A stretch of 6,141 nt of DNA from an uncultured Eubacteriales bacterium (GCA_910585135.1 CAJUEB010000138.1:1-6141); one strand, 5' to 3'; counted from the stretch's first letter, positions 1-5,718 are shown. Translations and numbers: made by a program. The notes: generated by a model not told the origin, from the sequence alone.

Positions 1-1
1 T

Positions 2-1252
2 TATATTTCGTTTAATTTTTCGGACGAAAAAGCGACGCTGGATTACTGCGCTAGCTGTGTTGAGAAACATACTGATATCGTTGACCGATATCTGCCTTTG
101 CCGGTGGAGGATCTGGTTGCGGCGAGCAAGCAGCGGGTGAAAAGCGATCGCAGCATGATGAATTTGCTCTATGCGATCATATCATCGGATGTCGGGGTCA
201 TGAAGCTGGATGCCGATATGGACGTGATGGGTGAAATTGGAAATACGGCAGGAGCAGATCCTTCCCTATGCAGGAAGGGAAAAGGCAGGCTGGGTAATAT
301 GCTCTATTCAGTCGTTAAAAAAGAAGGCGTAACTTATATTATTTTTTTGAATACCGGGAAATGGAATGCCGCGATTGGGAAATCTATTGTATTGGCAGTT
401 CTGGGACTGATTACAGCAGCGATTTTACTGGGTGCTGTTGCTTCTCGTCTTTCAAACCGGGTCGCGCGGCCGGTGGAAGAAGCTTTGGTTCAGCAAAATC
501 GGTTTATTGCCGACACCTGCCATGAACTCAAGACGCCGATATCCGTGATCAATGCTAATATGTCGGTTCTCGAACACGAATACGGCAAAAGCAAATGGGT
601 GGATTACATAAAAGCGGAAGGACACAGCATGAATCGGCTGATCAATCAGCTCCTGAGCTTGTGCAGGCTGGATCATGATATGAATGAAGCCGTACAATTT
701 ACAACAACGAAAGAAACCTTTCCTGTTTTTGAATCAATTATGGAATGTGCCCTGCCGTTTGACAGCATTGCCTTTGAGAAGAAAGCATGTATTCTTACGG
801 ATTGCCCTGCCGAATTGATGAGCAGGGGAAACATCGATGATTTTAAGAGAATCATCTCGACGCTATTGGATAACGCCATTACTCATGTCGATGAAGGCGG
901 TTTGATCACGATCGATGTAAAGAGAGGGGCGAAGCCTTTTTTGTCCAGTGGCAAAAGCAGCATTCTGGTGACCGTTTCGAATACGGGTTCGGTGATCGAG
1001 GAAGCTGACCTCCCATTTATTTTTGATCGGTTCTACAAGGCGCGTTCTGGCAGGGAAGCGGAGGATGGGGACGATCATTGTCCTGCGGAAAGCAATGGCT
1101 GCAAGGGTGAAAATTTCGGCCTAGGCCTGTCCATCGCCAAAGCGCTGGCAGACAAGAATTCTTTTGAAATCAATGTATCCTCGGCAGATAACAGGACTTC
1201 ATTTATCGTCAGTATTCCGTGCGTGCAGGTGAATCAGAAGAAACGGAAATGA
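2..1252 (+). CDS. Sensor histidine kinase, membrane-bound, 5'-truncated by window edge
   Basis: The frame is open from base 2, so the true start and the first membrane helix lie upstream; the TTG at 98 is internal. Numbering visible residues from base 2, residues 1 to about 125 look like an extracytoplasmic sensor region, with a CxxC pair at 16 and 19. A hydrophobic helix follows at about 127-147 (bases 380-442). After a short linker with no obvious HAMP domain comes the DHp motif CHELKTP, with the phosphoacceptor His at bases 521-523 (residue 174). The ATP-binding domain shows an N-box (LLDNA, near base 865), a G1-like NTGSVI near 980, an F-box (LPFIFDRFYK) near 1010 and a G2 box (GLGLSIAKAL) near 1118. 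The G1 box has Asn where Asp is most common, which is seen in other Gram-positive kinases. By family knowledge it autophosphorylates and passes phosphate to a response regulator, which is not visible here. The signal sensed is unknown. The kinase assignment is firm. Confidence 0.93.
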   Translation, partial: YISFNFSDEKATLDYCASCVEKHTDIVDRYLPLPVEDLVAASKQRVKSDRSMMNLLYAIISSDVGVMKLDADMDVMGEIGNTAGADPSLCRKGKGRLGNMLYSVVKKEGVTYIIFLNTGKWNAAIGKSIVLAVLGLITAAILLGAVASRLSNRVARPVEEALVQQNRFIADTCHELKTPISVINANMSVLEHEYGKSKWVDYIKAEGHSMNRLINQLLSLCRLDHDMNEAVQFTTTKETFPVFESIMECALPFDSIAFEKKACILTDCPAELMSRGNIDDFKRIISTLLDNAITHVDEGGLITIDVKRGAKPFLSSGKSSILVTVSNTGSVIEEADLPFIFDRFYKARSGREAEDGDDHCPAESNGCKGENFGLGLSIAKALADKNSFEINVSSADNRTSFIVSIPCVQVNQKKRK

Positions 1253-1310
1253 ATTTGGAAATAAGGCGGAACTGAGACGGAACGAAAGTGAAATGAAAAT
1301 GGGACGGAGT

Positions 1311-1354
1311 GAAACGGAAATGAAACGAAAAAAAATACGTTGCATTTCCGTTTC
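1311..1354 (+). repeat. Inverted repeat (12-bp perfect arms) overlapping the promoter of the AlbA_2 gene
   Basis: Bases 1311-1322 (gaaacggaaatg) are exactly complementary to 1343-1354 (catttccgtttc), with a 20-base A-rich loop. The left arm is part of a 14-base direct repeat, gaaacggaaatgaa, also present at 1240-1253 across the kinase stop codon. The right arm begins inside the proposed -35 box and continues into the spacer. No T run follows, so an intrinsic terminator is unlikely. A binding site for a dimeric regulator, possibly the downstream gene product itself, is a reasonable inference but is not shown by the sequence. Confidence 0.5.
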
Positions 1355-1368
1355 GTGCGTGATACGAT
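1340..1368 (+). promoter_or_regulatory. Putative sigma-A promoter for the AlbA_2 gene
   Basis: TTGCAT at 1340-1345 and TACGAT at 1363-1368 are separated by 17 bases. They match the -35 and -10 consensus at 3 of 6 and 4 of 6 positions. Transcription would begin near 1375, leaving a leader of roughly 25 bases with the ribosome binding site. The boxes are only moderate, but the spacing and distance to the gene fit, and the inverted repeat overlaps the -35 box. Confidence 0.45.
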
Positions 1369-1398
1369 AGGTTCAATAGGAAATGGCGAGGTGGCAAT

Positions 1399-2646
1399 GT
1401 GAAGGAAAATCGATTTTTAGAATTTAAATCGGAAATATCAAATACATTTTTGAAGACAGTGAGTGCTTTTGCGAATTTTGGGGACGGGAAAATTTTGTTT
1501 GGCGTGGAGGGTGATGGCAATGAATGCGGTATTGATCATCCCAATAAAGCTTGCCTTGATATAGAAAACAAGATCAATGACAGCATATCACCAAAACCTG
1601 ATTTTGATTTAAAGATTGAAAATAATAATGTGATTTGTTTATCTGTACGGAAAGGGCAATACACGCCATATCTGTATAAAGGAAAGGCATATCGGAGAAG
1701 CGATACAGCTTCTCTTGCCGTTGACCAGGTTGAATTAAAAAGACTCGTGCTTAATGGAGCAAATCTTTATTTTGAAGAATTGAATTGTGGAATCGACGCT
1801 TTGCAATTTAGCATTTTAGAAGAGAAGCTGCAAACGCACAATGGAATAAGCGAAATTTCGCAAGATATCCTGCGTACGTTAGGGTTTGTCAATACCGACG
1901 GAAAATATAATAATGCAGCTGCGATATTTGCAGATGAGAATCATTTCTATGGTGTAGATATGGCGCGCTTTGGCGAATCGATCAATGAAATAATGGATCG
2001 GGAAACCATTACGCATGTATCGGTTTTGAAGCAGTATGATAAAGCGGTTGCGTGTTATAAAAGATATTATCAGTATGAAAAAATATCGGGAATGGAGAGG
2101 AAGGTTGTCGACCTTATCCCGGAGAGAGCTTTCCGTGAAGCGATTGCCAATGCGTTTGTGCATCGCAGCTGGGATATTAACGCCTATGTGCGCATTTCCA
2201 TGTTTCAGGATCGCATTGAGATCAGTTCTCCTGGAGGTTTGCCAAAGGGTATCACAGGGCAGGAATATCTCCATGGAGAAATCTCATGTCTTAGAAATCC
2301 GATTCTCGGCAATGTGTTTTTCAGGCTGCATTATATTGAGATGTTTGGCACTGGGGTGAGGCGCATCATGGAAGCTTATGAGGGAGCGGTATTAAAACCT
2401 CAGTTTCAAATATCGGATAATGCCATTTGCGTGATACTGCCTGTATTAAAGGATCATTATGAAGTGACAGCCGATGAAGCAAAACTAATTGAACCTTTAA
2501 AAACGGGTGCCTATCTTGCAAGCAGCGAGTTGACGAAACATACTGGATTCAGCAAGGCAAAAACGGTACGATTGTTGAATTCGCTGATGCAGAAAGGTTA
2601 TGTAAACAGCGTGGGAAATGGCAGAGGGAAAAAATATTTCTTGTAG
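1399..2646 (+). CDS. AlbA_2 (Schlafen-type)/HATPase-like/winged-helix putative transcriptional regulator
   Basis: This 415-residue protein has the layout of the COG2865-type family often annotated as ATP-binding protein or putative transcriptional regulator. Residues about 5-118 form an AlbA_2 domain, with the hallmark FLEFK at 6-10 and the stretch SAFANFGDGKILFGV at 22-36. Residues about 240-330 resemble a divergent HATPase_c_4 domain: REAIANAFVHR at 246-256, SSPGGLPKGIT at 276-286 and EMFGTGVRRI at 314-323. Residues about 355-415 look like a winged helix-turn-helix. The GTG start at 1399 is chosen because GAGGTGG lies at 1388-1394; the ATG at 1397 is out of frame and stops at once. The gene is AT-richer than its neighbours (17 G/C of 60 at 1561-1620 against 31 of 60 at 3661-3720), which suggests acquisition. 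Members are scattered across bacteria and mostly uncharacterised; a nucleic-acid-binding regulatory or defence-linked role is inference. No partner gene is visible. Confidence 0.85.
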   Translation: MKENRFLEFKSEISNTFLKTVSAFANFGDGKILFGVEGDGNECGIDHPNKACLDIENKINDSISPKPDFDLKIENNNVICLSVRKGQYTPYLYKGKAYRRSDTASLAVDQVELKRLVLNGANLYFEELNCGIDALQFSILEEKLQTHNGISEISQDILRTLGFVNTDGKYNNAAAIFADENHFYGVDMARFGESINEIMDRETITHVSVLKQYDKAVACYKRYYQYEKISGMERKVVDLIPERAFREAIANAFVHRSWDINAYVRISMFQDRIEISSPGGLPKGITGQEYLHGEISCLRNPILGNVFFRLHYIEMFGTGVRRIMEAYEGAVLKPQFQISDNAICVILPVLKDHYEVTADEAKLIEPLKTGAYLASSELTKHTGFSKAKTVRLLNSLMQKGYVNSVGNGRGKKYFL

Positions 2647-3001
2647 CGTAAGCAAACGAACAAATTATTTCTTATTTTTTCCATAGAACGCAAGCTATCC
2701 GTTAATATTTTTTGGTTGATCCTTTCTAAGAATTTTTCCAATTCATGGAAACGCCATGGGCGTTGCAGAAGGATAGGATATTGAGGTTTTGGATTCTTAT
2801 AAAAAAGTGATAATATATAAGTATGTAAGAAGGTTCAATCAAGATAAAAGGATGAATTTAGTGATAGCGTTTGTGGAGCTTGGACAGGCGTTGACGGCAG
2901 GAAACCGTTCACTAGGCGTTGTTTATTTGTCCGGTCGGCTGAATATGGCTTTTCTATTTTATCAGCCCAAGAAAAACCGCTAACTTGTTGATGCGCATTT
3001 G

Positions 3002-3030
3002 TTGACACGCATATGGAAAAATTATATAAT
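3002..3030 (+). promoter_or_regulatory. Full-consensus sigma-A promoter for the transporter operon
   Basis: TTGACA (3002-3007) and TATAAT (3025-3030) match the housekeeping consensus at all 12 positions, with the optimal 17-base spacer. Transcription should start near 3036-3038, giving a leader of about 55 bases before the transporter start at 3091. With such a strong core promoter, any control would have to act through a repressor or after initiation. The leader hairpin and T run are one possible place for this. Confidence 0.88.
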
Positions 3031-3045
3031 AAGAACAGTTTGTGT

Positions 3046-3073
3046 GATGATTTTATCATCTGTTATTTTTTTT
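3046..3073 (+). terminator. Leader hairpin followed by eight T, terminator-like or attenuator-like
   Basis: GATGAT (3046-3051) pairs with ATCATC (3055-3060) around a three-base loop. An alternative pairing is AACAG (3034-3038) with CTGTT (3060-3064). The run T8 at 3066-3073 follows, and the GAGGAG ribosome binding site (3074-3079) abuts it. The stem is AT-rich and short, so as a terminator it would be weak. It sits in the leader of the transporter operon, where partial termination or RNA-level control is conceivable. It may also be a harmless leader fold. Confidence 0.3.
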
Positions 3074-3090
3074 GAGGAGAGTGAATTAAT

Positions 3091-4593
3091 TTGAGAGACC
3101 AATGGAACAACAAGTTAGGCTTTCTGCTGGCGGCGATCGGTTCAGCAGTAGGCCTGGGCAATTTATGGAGGTTTCCGTATATTGCCGGGACAAACGGAGG
3201 CGGCGCATTTTTGCTGCCGTATTTCTTTGCAATCATTACAGCCGGTATTCCGATCCTTATTCTTGAGTATACGATGGGCAAGACATACAGAGGCGGCGCA
3301 CCTGTGGCCCTGGCGAGGATGAATAAGAAATTCGAGCTTTTAGGCTGGTTTCAGGTAATGTGTGCTTTTGTCATTTCGACATACTATTTTGCGATCGTCG
3401 TGTGGACCGTGTCTTATATCGGATTTTCCGTTACCGAGGCATGGGGCAGCGATGCTTCTGCATTCTTTGTAGACTTTTTAGGCGTTACCGACAGTGCGTT
3501 AAACTTCGGCGGGATCAAAGGAAACCTGGTCGTACCGTTTATCCTGATCTGGGTGATCGTAGCCTTTATCATGTACAAGGGCATCAGCAAGGGTGTTGAA
3601 GTCGCATGCAGGATCTGCCTGCCGGTACTGCTTGTTTTGATCGTGATTCTGGTCGTTCGGGGCATTACGCTGCCGGGCGCAGTGGATGGTTTAGAGTATA
3701 TGTTTAAGCCTGACTGGGAAGCACTCAAGAAGCCTGATGTGTGGGTTGCTGCTTATGGGCAGATTTTCTTCAGCCTTTCGATTGCATTTGCGATTATGGT
3801 ATCGTATTCCAGTTACTTGCCGAAAAAGACCGACGTGGTCAACAGTGCGTTTATTACGGCGACTGCAAATCATGGCTTCGAGCTGTTTGCAGCGATCGGC
3901 GTGTTCAGCATCGTGGGTTATATGGCAAACCAGCAGGGCGTCGAGGTTGCCGAAGTTGCAGCCAGCGGTGTGGGACTTGCTTTCATGACATTCCCGACAG
4001 CGATCAGTTCGCTTCCTGCGCTGAATGCGTTGTTTGGGATCTGCTTCTTCGGTGCGCTGTTTACTGCGGGGCTGACATCGCTTGTTTCCATTTTACAGGC
4101 GGTTATTTCAGGAATGCATGATAAATTTGACATGAACCATACGAAGGCGACGACCGTTGTCGTAGTGCCTTCCTTCCTTCTCAGTCTTCTGTTCATTACA
4201 GGTGCGGGGCTGAATATTCTGGACATCGTGGATGCGTTTGTCAATAATATCGGGATCGTGGCTTGCGGGTTGATCGAAGTGATTCTGGTCGGCTGGTTTT
4301 TCCCTCTGGAAAAGCTGCGCCAGGAAGCCAACCGGTTTTCGAATTTCAGCATCGGTAAATGGTGGATTTATGCGCTTAAAATCGTAACAGTTATCGTGCT
4401 GGGCGTTATGATCGTGCTGAATACGATCAGTTTTATCAAGGATGGCTATGGCGGCTATCTTGTCAGGGATGTCGCAGTCTTTGGCTGGGGCATGATCGCC
4501 TTTGTCGTGATCGCAGGAATCGTCCTGAACTTCATGAAGGGCAAGGACGGCTACCAGGATCTGAATAAGATCTCACACAAGGAGGTGGCGTAA
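3091..4593 (+). CDS. NSS/SNF-family sodium-coupled amino-acid transporter
   Basis: This 500-residue inner-membrane protein has about 12 hydrophobic helices and the LeuT fold of neurotransmitter:sodium symporters. The helix 1 signature GSAVGLGNLWRFPY is at residues 17-30. By alignment from memory with LeuT, Ala19, Val20 and Asn24 fall at the Na+ sites, and Arg27 at the outer gate. Helix 3 carries TYY at 97-99. Helix 6 begins FFSLS at 226-230, with Ser228 where LeuT has the Na1 ligand Thr254. Asn260 matches Asn286, and Glu264 matches Glu290, the residue linked to chloride-independent transport. AGLTS at 326-330 completes the Na2 site. The TTG start is preceded by GAGGAG at 3074-3079; the frame upstream is closed by a stop at 3082. 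Its last base is shared with the MetS-type subunit gene, as in MetPS methionine/alanine importers. A neutral amino acid is the likely substrate, but its identity cannot be read from the sequence. Confidence 0.95.
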   Translation: MRDQWNNKLGFLLAAIGSAVGLGNLWRFPYIAGTNGGGAFLLPYFFAIITAGIPILILEYTMGKTYRGGAPVALARMNKKFELLGWFQVMCAFVISTYYFAIVVWTVSYIGFSVTEAWGSDASAFFVDFLGVTDSALNFGGIKGNLVVPFILIWVIVAFIMYKGISKGVEVACRICLPVLLVLIVILVVRGITLPGAVDGLEYMFKPDWEALKKPDVWVAAYGQIFFSLSIAFAIMVSYSSYLPKKTDVVNSAFITATANHGFELFAAIGVFSIVGYMANQQGVEVAEVAASGVGLAFMTFPTAISSLPALNALFGICFFGALFTAGLTSLVSILQAVISGMHDKFDMNHTKATTVVVVPSFLLSLLFITGAGLNILDIVDAFVNNIGIVACGLIEVILVGWFFPLEKLRQEANRFSNFSIGKWWIYALKIVTVIVLGVMIVLNTISFIKDGYGGYLVRDVAVFGWGMIAFVVIAGIVLNFMKGKDGYQDLNKISHKEVA

Positions 4594-4715
4594 TGAGTAC
4601 AGGTGCAATCGTCATGATGATCATCGGCTGTGTCGGTCTTTGGGGCGGATTTGCGCTGTCCTGCGGTATTGCGATGAAGCATAGCAAAGGGAGAGAAGAC
4701 GAACAGGATCAATAA
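4593..4715 (+). CDS. MetS-type small subunit of the NSS transporter (40 aa)
   Basis: The ATG at 4593 overlaps the transporter stop codon in a TAATG junction and has a near-perfect ribosome binding site, AAGGAGGTGG at 4579-4588, inside the transporter gene. The product has 40 residues, opening MSTGAIVMMIIGC, with one membrane helix at about residues 5-28 containing LWGGFA, and a short charged tail (KHSKGREDEQDQ). Size, N-terminal pattern and position fit the MetS/MaAIMP family. In Corynebacterium MetPS the small subunit is needed with MetP for methionine and alanine uptake. Here it presumably sits beside the NSS protein in the membrane and stabilises or activates it. Translational coupling is expected from the overlap. 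At this length a gene finder could easily skip it. Family membership is judged from the pattern, not from a search. Confidence 0.88.
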   Translation: MSTGAIVMMIIGCVGLWGGFALSCGIAMKHSKGREDEQDQ

Positions 4716-4750
4716 ATTTAGATTGATGATAAATTGATAATTAGGATGAT

Positions 4751-4867
4751 AAGGGGCTGCTTTCTAAGATCCGTATGCTCCCTTCCAAACGGCAAGATTT
4801 TGTTTTTCTCTTGTCTTTTTGGAGGGGAGCGGTTCAAATCGTTTAGAGGGCAGCGCCTTCTTTTTTT
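4751..4867 (+). terminator. Long nested hairpin with T7, probable terminator of the transporter operon
   Basis: Three co-axial stems can be drawn. The outer stem pairs 4751-4765 with 4845-4859: 15 positions with one G/G mismatch and two G-U pairs. The middle stem pairs 4777-4788 with 4819-4830: 12 positions with one G-U. The inner stem pairs 4791-4797 with 4809-4815: 7 positions with one G-U. The sequence then reads C followed by T7 (4861-4867). This ends the transporter-MetS operon about 36 bases after its last stop codon. It is far longer than an ordinary intrinsic terminator, so a stable small RNA or a remnant inverted-repeat element is an alternative. Confidence 0.7.
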
Positions 4868-4931
4868 GACGGTATATTTACGAATGGAAGAAAACGTGAT
4901 AAACTTATATCGGTTAAAGGTGCGGGATGCG

Positions 4932-4970
4932 GCGTCTGTTGATTTAAGAGGGAACTCCCGCCAAAGACGC
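4932..4970 (+). other. Hairpin in the region upstream of the YbaK-like gene
   Basis: GCGTCT (4932-4937) pairs with AGACGC (4965-4970). TTG (4939-4941) pairs with CAA (4962-4964), and GGG (4950-4952) with CCC (4957-4959). A competing pairing joins GCGGGA (4922-4927) to TCCCGC (4956-4961). Two mutually exclusive folds in a leader can signal RNA control, but no known riboswitch consensus is recognised and no T run follows. Whether this segment is transcribed is unknown. Confidence 0.3.
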
Positions 4971-5104
4971 AGGCAGGCGATGCGGATCGGTTTCAGGGAA
5001 ATCGTTTGCGCTGTATGTACGCATGGCTGGCAGCGCTGATAGCTAGCATGAGAACCCTTTGTGTTTTATACATGAATCGGTTTACGATATGGAAAGGAGC
5101 AGGC

Positions 5105-5596
5105 ATGGCAATCGAAAAGGTAAGGGCATATTTTAAAGAGCTTGGAATAGATGATAAAATTATGGAATTTGAAACTTCCAGCGCGACAGTAGAGTTGGCG
5201 GCGGAAGCGGTGGGGACAGAACCTGCCAGGATTTGCAAGACGATATCGTTCAAAAAGCCTGACGGCGGATGCATATTGGTTCAGACGGCGGGAGACAGTA
5301 AAATTAACAACGGTAAATTTAAGAAATTCTTTGGCTTCAAAGCGAAAATGCTGACGGCTGAAGAAGTGCTGGAATACACAAGCCATGCCGTAGGCGGCGT
5401 GTGTGCCTTTGCAATTGACAGCGATGCGGTGGATGTTTTTGCGGATGTGTCTATGCAGCGGTTTGATACCGTGTTTCCGGCGTGCGGCAGCAGCAACAGC
5501 GCGATCGAACTGACCTGCGAGGAATTGATGGAATATTCGAAAGCGATCGCCTGGATCAATGTCTGCAAAATCCCAGAAGAGGTGCAGGCGGAGTAA
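5105..5596 (+). CDS. YbaK/EbsC-family (aminoacyl-tRNA deacylase-like) protein
   Basis: The 163-residue product is the usual length for a free-standing YbaK/EbsC domain, the fold also inserted as an editing domain in bacterial prolyl-tRNA synthetase. Family members remove wrongly attached amino acids from tRNA in the cytoplasm, for example Cys or Ala from tRNA-Pro. Visible features are ARICKTISFK at 41-50, with Lys45 at the position of the conserved functional lysine, GDSKINNGK at 63-71, the glycine-rich AVGGVCAF at 95-102, and the C-terminal CGSSNSAIELT at 127-137. The start at 5105 is chosen because AAGGAG lies at 5094-5099 and the YbaK fold begins just after it. The frame is open upstream to an ATG at 5006, but that would add 33 residues unlike the family. 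Its substrate cannot be told from sequence alone. It lies 122 bases before hypC in the same direction, and any functional link to hydrogenase is doubtful. Confidence 0.92.
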   Translation: MAIEKVRAYFKELGIDDKIMEFETSSATVELAAEAVGTEPARICKTISFKKPDGGCILVQTAGDSKINNGKFKKFFGFKAKMLTAEEVLEYTSHAVGGVCAFAIDSDAVDVFADVSMQRFDTVFPACGSSNSAIELTCEELMEYSKAIAWINVCKIPEEVQAE

Positions 5597-5621
5597 GCTC
5601 GTGCTTCAGACAGGGAAGATC

Positions 5622-5641
5622 GTGCGGCAAACATGCTGCGC
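5622..5641 (+). other. Short stable hairpin after the YbaK-like gene
   Basis: GTGCGGCA (5622-5629) pairs with TGCTGCGC (5634-5641) around the loop AACA: eight positions, two of them G-U. It sits 26 bases after the YbaK-like stop codon. No T run follows, so it does not look like an efficient intrinsic terminator. It may mark an mRNA processing or stability boundary between the two genes. Confidence 0.35.
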
Positions 5642-5658
5642 AGCGTAAAACAATAAAT

Positions 5659-5699
5659 CGCTTTCGCAGTGGCAAACGAGCCACGCGGTGCGAAAAGCG
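5659..5699 (+). other. Strong hairpin immediately upstream of the hypC ribosome binding site
   Basis: CGCTTTCGCA (5659-5668) pairs with TGCGAAAAGCG (5689-5699), ten pairs with one bulged A. Inside it GTGGC (5669-5673) pairs with GCCAC (5680-5684) around a six-base loop, with GCGG bulged on the 3' side. It ends six bases before AAGGAG of hypC. There is no T run. By position it could protect the hyp mRNA or influence hypC translation; both are inference. Confidence 0.4.
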
Positions 5700-5718
5700 G
5701 AATGAAGGAGTTGATGGT

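Larger units (their letters stand above)
2647..3090. other. 444-base gap without a supported gene, holding a promoter and fold-prone sequence
   Basis: No convincing gene is seen. The stretch contains a short multi-branched fold (2719-2774), a second fold-prone segment (2877-2940) with an 8-base direct repeat aggcgttg at 2886-2893 and 2914-2921, a consensus promoter (3002-3030) and a leader hairpin with a T run (3046-3073). A small open frame at 2789-2983 has a poor start context and no recognisable similarity. No clear intrinsic terminator for the AlbA_2 gene is seen; the only candidate is a weak ATAG/CTAT hairpin at 2683-2698 followed by T runs. Confidence 0.7.
4716..5104. other. 389-base gap without a supported gene, with a long hairpin and further folds
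   Basis: The gap opens with a direct repeat gatgataa (4725-4732 and 4745-4752). Next come the long nested hairpin and T run (4751-4867) and a second fold at 4932-4970, and the gap closes with the AAGGAG ribosome binding site of the YbaK-like gene (5094-5099). The open frame at 4734-5039 runs straight through the hairpin and T run and is not believable as a gene. I find no promoter here with both boxes convincing; TTGACG at 4866-4871 lacks a well-placed -10 box. A promoter for the YbaK-like gene must lie here or transcription must read through. Confidence 0.65.

Noticed and set aside
98..1252. TTG at 98 as the start of the kinase gene
   Set aside because: The same frame is open to base 2 with protein-like sequence, and the kinase would lack its first membrane helix, so the gene continues upstream of the window.
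1209..1520. Minus-strand open frame of 103 codons
   Set aside because: It arises from the pyrimidine-rich complement of the purine-rich spacer and overlaps two genes and a promoter; composition is low-complexity.
2789..2983. 64-codon open frame (TTG start) or its internal ATG at 2852
   Set aside because: Start context is poor (GAGG only two bases before TTG), no domain is recognised, and it overlaps fold-prone sequence.
2835..3059. Minus-strand open frame of 74 codons
   Set aside because: It would begin inside the leader of the transporter operon and run antisense through its consensus promoter, with no recognisable product.
3360..4352. Several alternative open frames on both strands inside the transporter gene
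   Set aside because: All are shadows of the well-supported NSS gene, with no start signals or recognisable domains.
4831..4840. GGTTCAAATC, resembling a tRNA T-loop
   Set aside because: The flanking bases do not form a T stem, and there is no acceptor, D or anticodon arm; the segment is explained by the long hairpin.
4734..5039. 101-codon open frame after the MetS-type gene
   Set aside because: It runs through the long hairpin and T run, and its translation is rich in Arg, Cys and Phe with no family resemblance.
5006..5104. Upstream extension of the YbaK-like gene to ATG 5006
   Set aside because: The extra 33 residues are unlike the family, and the ATG at 5105 has AAGGAG five bases upstream.
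5482..5718. Upstream extension of the hypC frame
   Set aside because: It overlaps the YbaK-like gene in another frame, crosses two hairpins, and would bury the essential Cys2.
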